Origin: UBA1205 sp045598105
Lineage (GTDB): Bacteria > Bacteroidota > Bacteroidia > Bacteroidales > WCHB1-69
DNA: 64,000 nucleotides
NCBI GenBank assembly: GCA_045598105.1
Contig: JAZLLK010000028.1
Span: 1-64,000 of the forward strand
Direction of reading: 5' to 3'
Shown here: positions 45,943 to 54,130 of the stretch, one piece after another
Layout: each line of letters opens with the position of its first letter
Numbering within the stretch: the first letter of the stretch is position 1
Made by a program: the position numbers and the translations under genes
Notes under the pieces: generated by a model
Database searches by the model: none
Seen by the model: the letters and a program-made list of their open reading frames with translations, nothing else
What the model was told of the DNA's origin: nothing

Positions 45943-48132
45943 ATGAATAAGAGACCTGTTATTTTAGTAGTATTGGCAGCATTACTATTGATAAGCAATA
46001 GTATAACTGCCCAAAAAAGCATTACGGTAGAAGACATATGGAAGAACTACAAATTTTATCCTCAAAGCGTGCCGGGGTTTAACACCATGCACAATGGTGA
46101 TTATTACACGGTAAAAACGGTTATGGGCATAGACAAACATAAGTTTGTGGACCAAACCAAGGTGGCCACTCTTCTGAGCAATGATGACCTTAAGGCCATG
46201 CATTCATCATTAAGTATGCGAACCATAAGCAGCTATTCATTTGACCTTACGGAACAAAAAATACTGCTTGGCACGCAAGCTGAAAGTATATATCGCCGCT
46301 CGTTTAAGGCCTATTATTATGTGGCAGATATGAAAGCCCGCACCATAGTACCGGTATCGGATACAACATTGGGCAAGCAGAGTTTTTGTACTTTTTCACC
46401 TGACGGCAACAAAATAGCATTTGTCCGTGACAATAATTTATACATTAAGGACTTAACTGCCAATACGGAAACAGCCGTTACCACCGACGGTAAAGACAGG
46501 CATATTATTAACGGCATGGCTGATTGGGTATATGAAGAAGAATTGGATATGAGCCAGTGTTTTTATTGGTCACCTAATGGTGAGAATATAGCTTTTTTAC
46601 GTTTTGACGAAAGCCGTGTAAAGGAATTTTCGTTTACCATGTATGGCGGCCTTTATCCGCAGGAGCACCGATATAAATATCCTAAGGCAGGTGAAGACAA
46701 TTCATTGGTGAATGTAATGATATATAACCTCCCCACAGGCAACACCGTAACAGTAGATTTAGGTGATAATTCCAATTGTTATTTTCCCCGTTTATACTGG
46801 TTACCCAATGCGCAGGAGCTTATAGCCTTAAAGATGAATCGTCATCAAAACAAACTGGAATTTTTCCGTTATAACCTTCTTAGCAAAACCATTGATATGG
46901 TATATACCGATGAAAACGAAAAATGGCTGGATGTAACGCATGATTATTATTTTCTTAAGGACAATAAGAGCATGATAGTAACCTCGGAGCGTGACGGATA
47001 CAACCATATATACTACGTAGTATTAGGCGGTACCGTAACACAGCTTACCAAGGGCAACTATGAAGTAGCCGGTATATGTGCCATAGACAAGGAGAAAAAA
47101 TATATATATTATTTATCCAATGAATCAGGTACTTTAAATAGGGACTTATACCGTATAGGTTTTGACGGCAAGGGCAAAAAGATGTTATCGAGCGGCAAAG
47201 GCTGGAACAATGCCACTTTTAGTCCCACCTGTAAATATTATCGCAATGTATATTCTGACATAGCCACGCCGCCCGTGTACACGCTTAATAATGCCGATGG
47301 CAAAGTACTGAGCACCATGCAGGACAATGCGGCCTACAAGGAGCTGATGAAAGAATACGGATTTGCACCCATGGAGTTATTTTCGTTTGTTACCGAAGAG
47401 GGTGTAAGCATTAACGGCAGTATTATTAAACCCCTGAATTTTGATCCTTCCAAGAAATACCCTGTGCTGATGCACGTATATGGAGGTCCCGGCAGCCAGG
47501 AGGTAAGTAATTCGTTTGGTGGCAGCATGGATGGTGCCTGGTATCAAATGCTGGCGCAAAAGGGCTACATTATAGTCTGCACCGACGGCCGCGGCACAGC
47601 CACCAAGGGGGATGCCTTTAAAAAATGTATATACAGGCAAATGGGTAAATATGAGGCCATAGACCAAATAGCCACTGCAAAATACTTAAAGACATTACCT
47701 TATGTAGATGGTAATCGTATAGGTATATGGGGTTGGAGTTTTGGCGGTTATTTGTCCAGCCTGGCTATGTTTACGGGTGAAGGCGTGTTCAAAATGGCCA
47801 TGGCGGTAGCGCCTGTAACTACATGGAGATATTATGACAACATATACACCGAGCGTTTTTTGCAAACGCCTCAGGAAAACGCCTCCGGCTACGATGACAA
47901 CTCACCCATTACCCATGCAGCTAAGTTGCAGGGCAGCTATTTGCTGGTACACGGCCTGGCCGATGACAATGTGCACGTACAGAACTCTGTGGACCTTATT
48001 ACAGCGCTCAATAAGGCAGAAAAACAATACGAGCAATATTTTTATCCTAACAAGAATCACAGCATATATGGCGGCAATACCCGCTATCATTTATACATGA
48101 AGCTCACCGATTTTGTGCTCAAGAATTTATAA
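45943..48132 (+). CDS. S9 family peptidase, dipeptidyl peptidase IV
   Basis: The 729-residue exported enzyme has a signal peptide (1-23), an eight-bladed propeller and a C-terminal alpha/beta hydrolase. The catalytic triad is Ser599 (WGWSFGGY), Asp674 (GLADDNVH) and His706 (KNHSIYGG). The DWVYEEELDM segment holds the Glu pair that binds the free N-terminus in DPP IV. It releases X-Pro dipeptides in the periplasm, as expected for a peptide-using anaerobe. nspC follows by 3 bases. Confidence 0.95.
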   Translation: MNKRPVILVVLAALLLISNSITAQKSITVEDIWKNYKFYPQSVPGFNTMHNGDYYTVKTVMGIDKHKFVDQTKVATLLSNDDLKAMHSSLSMRTISSYSFDLTEQKILLGTQAESIYRRSFKAYYYVADMKARTIVPVSDTTLGKQSFCTFSPDGNKIAFVRDNNLYIKDLTANTETAVTTDGKDRHIINGMADWVYEEELDMSQCFYWSPNGENIAFLRFDESRVKEFSFTMYGGLYPQEHRYKYPKAGEDNSLVNVMIYNLPTGNTVTVDLGDNSNCYFPRLYWLPNAQELIALKMNRHQNKLEFFRYNLLSKTIDMVYTDENEKWLDVTHDYYFLKDNKSMIVTSERDGYNHIYYVVLGGTVTQLTKGNYEVAGICAIDKEKKYIYYLSNESGTLNRDLYRIGFDGKGKKMLSSGKGWNNATFSPTCKYYRNVYSDIATPPVYTLNNADGKVLSTMQDNAAYKELMKEYGFAPMELFSFVTEEGVSINGSIIKPLNFDPSKKYPVLMHVYGGPGSQEVSNSFGGSMDGAWYQMLAQKGYIIVCTDGRGTATKGDAFKKCIYRQMGKYEAIDQIATAKYLKTLPYVDGNRIGIWGWSFGGYLSSLAMFTGEGVFKMAMAVAPVTTWRYYDNIYTERFLQTPQENASGYDDNSPITHAAKLQGSYLLVHGLADDNVHVQNSVDLITALNKAEKQYEQYFYPNKNHSIYGGNTRYHLYMKLTDFVLKNL

Positions 48133-48135
48133 TAT

Positions 48136-49290
48136 ATGGCCATACCTTACGACAACATACCCACTCCGTGCTACGTACTCAATGAGGAGTCGCTGGAAAT
48201 AAATTTGCAAATACTGCACCTTATAGAGCAGGAAGCCGATGTGAAGATAATATGTGCGCTCAAGGGCTTTGCCTTTTGGCATGAGTTTCCCATGATAAGC
48301 CGTTATATAAGCGGGGCCACGGCAAGTTCGCTTAATGAAGCCCGCCTTATATATGAGGAAATGAATACCGAGGCGCACACCTACTGCCCGGTATATACGC
48401 CCAAGGAGTTTCCCATGCTGCTGCAAATGAGTTCACACCTCACCTTTAACACGCTTACGCAGTATGAGCAGCTAATGCCCATATACAGGTCGGTAGGCAA
48501 AAAGGTATCCTTAGGCTTACGTATTAATCCGGAGTACTCCGAGGTAACCACCGACTTATACAACCCCACCATAGAGGGTTCCCGCTTAGGCATACGTCGG
48601 CATCAGTTAGGTGATACGCTACCGAAAGAAATAGAGGGCTTACACTGCCATGCCTTATGTGAAAACGACAGCTACACCTTAGAGCGTACACTACAGGCCA
48701 TGGAAGCCAAATTCGGCAATTTGCTGCAGCAGGCCAGCTGGCTCAATTTAGGCGGGGGGCACCTTATTACCAAAGAAGGCTATGATGTGGACCACCTGGT
48801 ATCACTGCTGCAAGGGCTGCACAAGCGATACCCTAATTTGGAAGAAATAATACTGGAACCCGGTGAAGCCGTAGGCTGGCAAACAGGCGTGCTGGTAGCC
48901 GAAGTGCAGGACATAATTCCCTGCAGGGATTTCAGCATAGCCATGCTTGACACCTCCTTTGCCTGCCACATGCCCGACTGCCTGGAGATGCCATACAAGC
49001 CGACTATTATGAATGCCCGTGACGCACAGCCCGGTGACAAGTATGTGTACCGCATGGGTGGCAATTCCTGCCTGGCCGGCGACTATATGGGCATGGGCGA
49101 CTATGCCTTTAAAGAACCACTGGAAATAGGGGAAAAAATAATATTTGACGACATGATACACTACACCATGGTAAAAACCACCTTCTTCAACGGGGTAAAA
49201 CATCCTAATATAGCTGTGTGGACCAAAAATGGTGAATTGGATATAATACGTCAATTTGACTACGAAGATTATAAAAACAAGCTTTCTTAA
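48136..49290 (+). CDS. nspC: carboxynorspermidine decarboxylase
   Basis: The protein is a fold type III PLP decarboxylase. The PLP lysine is Lys43 in ICALKGFAFW; HCHALCEND, NLGGGHLIT, LEPGEAVGW and the MGGNSCLAGDYMG segment match NspC. The enzyme makes norspermidine or spermidine from its carboxy form. With the agmatinase at 14399 it indicates the carboxyspermidine route for polyamines. The partner dehydrogenase is not in this window. Confidence 0.95.
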   Translation: MAIPYDNIPTPCYVLNEESLEINLQILHLIEQEADVKIICALKGFAFWHEFPMISRYISGATASSLNEARLIYEEMNTEAHTYCPVYTPKEFPMLLQMSSHLTFNTLTQYEQLMPIYRSVGKKVSLGLRINPEYSEVTTDLYNPTIEGSRLGIRRHQLGDTLPKEIEGLHCHALCENDSYTLERTLQAMEAKFGNLLQQASWLNLGGGHLITKEGYDVDHLVSLLQGLHKRYPNLEEIILEPGEAVGWQTGVLVAEVQDIIPCRDFSIAMLDTSFACHMPDCLEMPYKPTIMNARDAQPGDKYVYRMGGNSCLAGDYMGMGDYAFKEPLEIGEKIIFDDMIHYTMVKTTFFNGVKHPNIAVWTKNGELDIIRQFDYEDYKNKLS

Positions 49291-49300
49291 GCATATATTA

Positions 49301-50122
49301 ATGAAACGCACTATATTACACGAAATAAGCTCTATACTTTTTATAATACTTATTTCGTGTTTTTTACACTACGGAGCAGCCTTACCGCACATAGCATTTC
49401 CATACAATGCCTTATTATGCAGCATAGTAGGACTATGTTGCCTTATAACATGGATATATTGCCCCATAGAGCGAATAAAGGACTATGTATGTTCTTCCGG
49501 ATGCAGTATATGGCTATGCACGCTATGGATAGCCATTATACTATGCTTTGCACTCATACCGCGAGTATGCACATGCGGACAGGTAACCGACATACGCAAC
49601 ATTCACACCGGCTATGCAGCTATAATAGCATGGGGCATTACGTGGCTATGCCTGAGCGGAAAAATAATCATTCCGTTATGTAACAAGCGTATAGCACACT
49701 CATCCGTATTGGCCTGCACAGGTCTGCTTATCATAAGCGGATATTTAATTCCCTGCCAATACGACACGCAGGAGCACAAGCTTACGGTAAACGGTAACTA
49801 TACCGTTTTTTTGGCCGGAGGCGACAGTATAAAAGTAAACAACATAAGAATGCACCATAATCCCATAGCGGACATAAGCGTACTATATGCCATGCAGGAG
49901 CACACTTACGCACTACAGGCGAACAGCCCTATAAGATACAAACATTGGGATATATCACTACTCAGCTGTAACAGGTACACAGGGGAAGCGGTGTTGCTAT
50001 TGGTATATGATCCGCACAGGTATATATTTCTTGCGGGTATGCTACTTATATTATTGCAATGGGCAATCAGCAGGCTTATCCCAATCGTTTCCCACAGGAA
50101 ACAATGCCCGTGTGTGCAATAA
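49301..50122 (+). CDS. multi-helix membrane protein, possibly ResB-like
   Basis: About five N-terminal membrane helices are followed by an extracytoplasmic region and a last helix (RYIFLAGMLLILLQWA). The segments TVNGNYTVFLAGGDSIKV and YDPHRYIFLAGM resemble the tail of ResB/Ccs1 cytochrome c biogenesis proteins, which often follow this layout, but the match is weak. I prefer the ATG at 49301, 10 bases past nspC, over 49256 inside it. The 3' end overlaps the convergent nitrilase gene by 72 bases. Confidence 0.6.
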   Translation: MKRTILHEISSILFIILISCFLHYGAALPHIAFPYNALLCSIVGLCCLITWIYCPIERIKDYVCSSGCSIWLCTLWIAIILCFALIPRVCTCGQVTDIRNIHTGYAAIIAWGITWLCLSGKIIIPLCNKRIAHSSVLACTGLLIISGYLIPCQYDTQEHKLTVNGNYTVFLAGGDSIKVNNIRMHHNPIADISVLYAMQEHTYALQANSPIRYKHWDISLLSCNRYTGEAVLLLVYDPHRYIFLAGMLLILLQWAISRLIPIVSHRKQCPCVQ

Positions 50123-50866
50123 ATCGGCAGCATGTACAGTATATTGTAACACGCCTTGGGTATGAGGCGGCATTTGGGCCAGGGTGATTCCCTGCGGACT
50201 TATAATTTGGGTATCACCCTGATGGAGATTACCGTATCCGTCCTTACCTACCCTGTTCACTGCCAGCACATAGCACTGATTTTCAATAGCACGTGCCCGC
50301 AACAGGGTATCAAATGCCATGGCCCGCGAAGCGGGAAAATTGGCTATAACCACAAGTACATCATAATCATAAGTGTGATGTAACGGGGAGTAAGCATTAC
50401 GGCACCACAGGGGAAAACGTATATCGTAGCAGGTAAGCGTTCTACAATTCCACCCCTGCACATTACCTGTATAAGCGGTATTCCCGGGTATAAAATATTG
50501 TTTTTCGCAACCGAAAAACAGGTGTTTTTTATCATAATAGCCCGTAATATTTCCATTATCTATCCAGCACATACGGTTTACCATACCTTGCGGTGTAATA
50601 ACGGGCACACTGCCCGCCACCACGCATCCGTATTGCCGTGACAGGTGCTGCATGTACTGTATACTTTCACCATCCATGGTTTCGGCCATGCGGCATATAT
50701 GCTCTGATATGCCGCAGGAAAACAATTCCGGCAGCACTATAAGGTGGGGCTGCACGGTAATATGCCGCAAAAGCGTATTACAGTTTTCCACATTGGCAAA
50801 CTTATGGGTGGCATGTATATCCGTTTGTACCAAACAGACATTAATATTTTCGGTATCAGCATTCAT
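50051..50866 (-). CDS. carbon-nitrogen hydrolase, omega-amidase (YafV/NIT2)-like
   Basis: The nitrilase catalytic triad is visible: Glu47 (VLPELF), Lys114 (YDKKHLF) and Cys146 (CYDIRFPLW). The pattern and length match omega-amidases of the YafV branch, which hydrolyse 2-oxoglutaramate and 2-oxosuccinamate. The RAIENQCYVLAVNRVG segment is typical. It is a single gene with its own promoter, and its last 72 bases overlap the opposite-strand membrane-protein gene. Confidence 0.93.
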   Translation of the reverse strand: MNADTENINVCLVQTDIHATHKFANVENCNTLLRHITVQPHLIVLPELFSCGISEHICRMAETMDGESIQYMQHLSRQYGCVVAGSVPVITPQGMVNRMCWIDNGNITGYYDKKHLFFGCEKQYFIPGNTAYTGNVQGWNCRTLTCYDIRFPLWCRNAYSPLHHTYDYDVLVVIANFPASRAMAFDTLLRARAIENQCYVLAVNRVGKDGYGNLHQGDTQIISPQGITLAQMPPHTQGVLQYTVHAADLLHTRALFPVGNDWDKPADCPLQ

Positions 50867-50915
50867 AATAATAACACATAATTAATATATAACAAGGGCA
50901 GTTATAAAAAAAATA

Positions 50916-50923
50916 CAAAGGTA
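50916..50923 (-). promoter_or_regulatory. -7 element for the nitrilase gene
   Basis: Minus-strand TACCTTTG matches TAnnTTTG, with a long A tract upstream. Confidence 0.7.
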
Positions 50924-50947
50924 TATTTTTTTTTATTGCCACAGGGC

Positions 50948-50979
50948 AAAAAAAAGAGCGGGCACTTAAGAACCCGCTC
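50948..50979 (-). terminator. terminator of the perR-rubrerythrin operon
   Basis: GAGCGGG (50956-50962) pairs with CCCGCTC (50973-50979), and an 8-base T run follows on the minus strand. Confidence 0.92.
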
Positions 50980-51012
50980 CTAAAAATTTAATATTTAAGC
51001 CTATGGCTTATG

Positions 51013-51561
51013 TTATTTTTTAAAATAACGATTGAACAAGCCTTCAAAACCCTTACCGTGACGGGCTTCGTCTTTAGCCATTTCATGTACGGTATCATGA
51101 ATAGCATCTAAGTCACGTTCTTTGGCTATGCGGGCTATACGCATTTTATCTTCACAGGCACCGGCTTCGGCTACCATACGTTTTTCCAAATTGGTTTTGG
51201 TATCCCATACCACATCGCCTAATAATTCGGCAAATTTGGCACAATGCTCGGCTTCTTCCCAAGCGTAACGCTTGAATGCTTCGGCTATTTCAGGGTAACC
51301 TTCTCTATCGGCCTGACGGCTCATGGCCAAATACATACCCACTTCGGTAGCTTCACCCATAAAGTGTGCATTCAAATCCTTTATCATTTCATCACCGGTA
51401 CCTTTGGCTATGCCTATTACATGCTCGGTTACAAAATTAAGTGCGGCTCCGTTATCCATTACTTTCCACTCCACTATTTGTTTACATTGAGGGCAGGCCT
51501 TAGGAGCTTCGGTTCCTTCGTGTACATATCCGCATACGGGACAAACAAATTTTTTATTCAT
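51013..51561 (-). CDS. reverse rubrerythrin, peroxide-detoxifying
   Basis: The N-terminal rubredoxin domain has CPVCGYVH and CPQC (Cys7, Cys10, Cys23, Cys26), and the four-helix diiron domain follows (EATEVGMYLAM, YAWEEAEHCAKFAELL, then the C-terminal EARHGKGFEGLF). Because the rubredoxin domain comes first, this is a reverse rubrerythrin. It reduces hydrogen peroxide with electrons from NADH via a partner. It lies 38 bases after perR on the same strand, so PerR most likely controls it. Confidence 0.96.
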   Translation of the reverse strand: MNKKFVCPVCGYVHEGTEAPKACPQCKQIVEWKVMDNGAALNFVTEHVIGIAKGTGDEMIKDLNAHFMGEATEVGMYLAMSRQADREGYPEIAEAFKRYAWEEAEHCAKFAELLGDVVWDTKTNLEKRMVAEAGACEDKMRIARIAKERDLDAIHDTVHEMAKDEARHGKGFEGLFNRYFKK

Positions 51562-51599
51562 AATATTATATTTTTTAATGGTTAATATTAATGTGATTA

Positions 51600-52004
51600 T
51601 TATTCATTACAATGATGGCACACCCCCGTGTAATATATACGGGTGTGCTCTATGGCGTGCACGTGCATACGCTCGTGCACCACTACAGGCATAGGCATAT
51701 CATACACCCTGTTACACTTGCGGCAATGAAAATGGGCGTGCGGACGCATATCACCGTCATATCGGCTTTCGGAGGCATTAAAATTCAATTCCACCGCCAA
51801 GCCTGACTGCACAAACAAGTTAAGGGTATTATATATGGTGGTTTTAGACAAAGTGGGCATGGTGTGTGACAATTCCGCATATATTTCTTCCACATTAGGA
51901 TGGGTTTTATGCTCCATAAGGTAATCCAGCACCGCTATACGCTGCTCGGTAGCCTTAATATTATGGGCCTGTAAACACTGCATTTGTCTGCTTTTTATAT
52001 TCAT
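51600..52004 (-). CDS. perR: Fur-family regulator, PerR-like
   Basis: The protein has the Fur-family winged helix (ATEQRIAVLDYLMEH, then PTLSKTTIYNTLNLFVQSGL), the metal-binding HAHFHCRKCNRVYDM segment and the second Cys pair CHHC near the C-terminus. The 134-residue length fits PerR. The start at 52004 is preferred; the longer frame to 52052 would run over its own promoter and operator. PerR senses peroxide through iron; the neighbouring rubrerythrin and the 7-1-7 operator support this over Fur or Zur. Confidence 0.9.
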   Translation of the reverse strand: MNIKSRQMQCLQAHNIKATEQRIAVLDYLMEHKTHPNVEEIYAELSHTMPTLSKTTIYNTLNLFVQSGLAVELNFNASESRYDGDMRPHAHFHCRKCNRVYDMPMPVVVHERMHVHAIEHTRIYYTGVCHHCNE

Positions 52005-52011
52005 TATACAA

Positions 52012-52026
52012 TTGTAATTATTACAA
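52012..52026. promoter_or_regulatory. PerR-type 7-1-7 operator
   Basis: TTGTAAT-T-ATTACAA is a perfect 15-base inverted repeat, matching the 7-1-7 PerR box pattern. It lies between the -7 element (52041-52048) and the perR start, so bound repressor would block its own transcript. Confidence 0.85.
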
Positions 52027-52040
52027 ACCGGAAATCGTTG

Positions 52041-52048
52041 CAAAGATA
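52041..52048 (-). promoter_or_regulatory. -7 element of the perR operon
   Basis: Minus-strand TATCTTTG matches TAnnTTTG with an 8-base A tract upstream; the predicted start is near 52035. Confidence 0.75.
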
Positions 52049-52078
52049 ACATTTTTTTTCATACATTTTTTACCACCT

Positions 52079-52103
52079 AAAAAAAAAAAAAAAAAAAAAA
52101 AAA
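52079..52103. repeat. poly-A homopolymer of 25
   Basis: Twenty-five A in a row lie 22 bases upstream of the -7 element of the surface-protein cluster. The length may vary between cells or be a sequencing artefact. Confidence 0.85.
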
Positions 52104-52125
52104 CGGCTGATATTATTTTTTTTAG

Positions 52126-52133
52126 TATTTTTG
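52126..52133 (+). promoter_or_regulatory. -7 element of the surface-protein cluster
   Basis: TATTTTTG matches TAnnTTTG, 27 bases before the ATG at 52161. Confidence 0.7.
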
Positions 52134-52160
52134 CATCATGAAATTTGAAATAACAATATC

Positions 52161-52874
52161 ATGAAGAAAATATTAGGATGTATTATATTGCTATGTTGCC
52201 TTACCGCTATGGGGCAGAATGGCTACAAGCATGTAGCCGCAAGAGGCACCATGAGTCCGGTACTTCATTACACTGATGAGCACGGACACTTTTATTGCAT
52301 ACGCTTTGACATCACCTGCGTTGATTGCGTAATTGACGGCAATATATATATAGTTAATTGTAGTGACCCTGACAAAGTAATACAATCGGCCACCTATCAT
52401 GTGGAATTAGGGCCAAACGGCTGGCAATGGGGGCACGACGGAAATTGTCCCTGCTATATCAGTGGCGGAGCCGCTGCCTTAGGCATTAGCAAAGACAGCC
52501 TTGTTAATTTGGTACTGCACCATGATTTTCCCATAGATTGTTGTCAGGGAAATTCCGGTGATGACCCCGGCACCGGTTATACACCCTGCGACACCATGCC
52601 CATAGAAGTACCCGGCTATACCGAATGGCTATGCAACCGTACGGAAGCATACTGCTGTAATGATACCCTTCACATTGCATTTACCATATATAATTGCCTT
52701 ACGCACGAAGTGGTGTACTCCCATAGTTTTGATGCCATAAACCGACATATATGGAGCAATGCCGATGACCCTGAAAATTACATATTCCATTACAATTCGC
52801 CTCAGGAAGAAGAAATAAGGAGAAGAATGCTCCAGGCCGTATTGCAATCGCCCGAATTCACACCATGTAATTAA
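52161..52874 (+). CDS. secreted Cys-rich protein, unknown function
   Basis: A signal peptide (1-18, TAMGQ) is followed by a 219-residue protein with about 15 Cys, including CVDC, CPC, CC and CC pairs, and a low-complexity GNSGDDPGTG linker near the middle. Many disulfides are likely. No sorting domain of T9SS type is seen at the C-terminus. I recognise no family. It is the first gene of a cluster with a BspA-like and a very large surface protein, which suggests an exported role. Confidence 0.78.
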   Translation: MKKILGCIILLCCLTAMGQNGYKHVAARGTMSPVLHYTDEHGHFYCIRFDITCVDCVIDGNIYIVNCSDPDKVIQSATYHVELGPNGWQWGHDGNCPCYISGGAAALGISKDSLVNLVLHHDFPIDCCQGNSGDDPGTGYTPCDTMPIEVPGYTEWLCNRTEAYCCNDTLHIAFTIYNCLTHEVVYSHSFDAINRHIWSNADDPENYIFHYNSPQEEEIRRRMLQAVLQSPEFTPCN

Positions 52875-52893
52875 CCTAAATTGCTTATATATC

Positions 52894-54120
52894 ATGAAAC
52901 TATTCACACTTTTAATCATAACGTTTTTTATTATTACGGGCATTGCACAGGCTCAGCCCGCACGCATTCCGCAATCGGATATATATTGGGAAATTAACGT
53001 AACCGATGGTGATTCCGCCTTACACATAACCGGCAGCGGCTATATACCCTCACACGACCAATGGAAGCCATATTGTTCATCTATAAAACACATTACTATA
53101 GATGAAGGTATTACGGGAATTGCTCCCTATACATTTAGCCGATATACGGCGTTATTATCGGTTAAACTGCCTGAAAGTTTGCAGGAAATAAGTTCGGCTC
53201 TATTTCAAAACGACAGCCTGCTCACCCGCATAAACACACCCGCCAAAGTACAGAAAATAGGAGGCTACGCATTTCAGCGTACCCGACTGAAAGATACCAT
53301 AATATTTCCGGAAACTTTACGTGTTTTGGAAGGCTCGGCATTTGCCAATACGGACATAACGCACACTATTATTCCGGCTACCATTGACACACTCATGCCT
53401 TCATTATTCAGCCAAACACAGCTCACAACAATAATACTGCCTTCCACTTTAAAATATATATGTCGATACGCATTTTATAACACACCGCTTACACACATTA
53501 CCTGCATGGCACTTGACCCGCCTGCCATACAAGATGAAAATGCATTTTTCAATATATGCCGTTCCTCATGCACAATAACAGTTCCTTCCTCGGCACTGGA
53601 TACATATAAAAGCACTCCTATATGGCAGGATTTTTTTATAGAAGCCGGCGGCCTGAGTGCCAATATATATGCCGACAAAGCCAAAGGATACGTAAAAGGG
53701 CTGAGTAACAGATTCTATTCATCGGGTGAAAGAATAAATGCCATAGCCGTAGCCGACAGCAATTACACGTTCACGGGCTGGAAAAGCAACAACAGGCTCA
53801 TATCGGCCAACAGCATACTCTCCTTCACCATTACACAGGATACGGTAATAGAAGCCTGCTTTGAGCCCAATACCGCCATATATAACACCTCAAATACCCG
53901 CAATGAAGTAAGCATATACCCTAATCCAGCCGGCAGTTACCTGCACATACAGGCCTGTGATGAAATAAAAAGGATAAGTCTGTATGATATTTCGGGGAAA
54001 ATGATACTTTACGCCGACAACACGAAACGCATAAACATAGAACATTTGTCAGCCGGAATATATATAGTAAAAATAGAATGTAACAAATTGTGCCACATAA
54101 AAAAAGTGATAAAACTATAA
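52894..54120 (+). CDS. BspA-like leucine-rich repeat protein with T9SS domain
   Basis: A signal peptide (1-20) is followed by BspA-type LRR_5 repeats (about residues 60-225: ITGIAPYTFSRY, IGGYAFQRTRLKDTIIFPETL, ICRYAFYNTPLTHIT). A bacterial repeat-like domain with YTFTGWKSNN and a type A sorting domain (VSIYPNPAGSYLHI, then SLYDISGKMILYA) follow. T9SS exports it to the surface. BspA-like proteins of related species bind host matrix proteins; an adhesive role here is inference. It lies 20 bases after the Cys-rich protein gene. Confidence 0.9.
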   Translation: MKLFTLLIITFFIITGIAQAQPARIPQSDIYWEINVTDGDSALHITGSGYIPSHDQWKPYCSSIKHITIDEGITGIAPYTFSRYTALLSVKLPESLQEISSALFQNDSLLTRINTPAKVQKIGGYAFQRTRLKDTIIFPETLRVLEGSAFANTDITHTIIPATIDTLMPSLFSQTQLTTIILPSTLKYICRYAFYNTPLTHITCMALDPPAIQDENAFFNICRSSCTITVPSSALDTYKSTPIWQDFFIEAGGLSANIYADKAKGYVKGLSNRFYSSGERINAIAVADSNYTFTGWKSNNRLISANSILSFTITQDTVIEACFEPNTAIYNTSNTRNEVSIYPNPAGSYLHIQACDEIKRISLYDISGKMILYADNTKRINIEHLSAGIYIVKIECNKLCHIKKVIKL

Positions 54121-54130
54121 CTGCCTTCAC

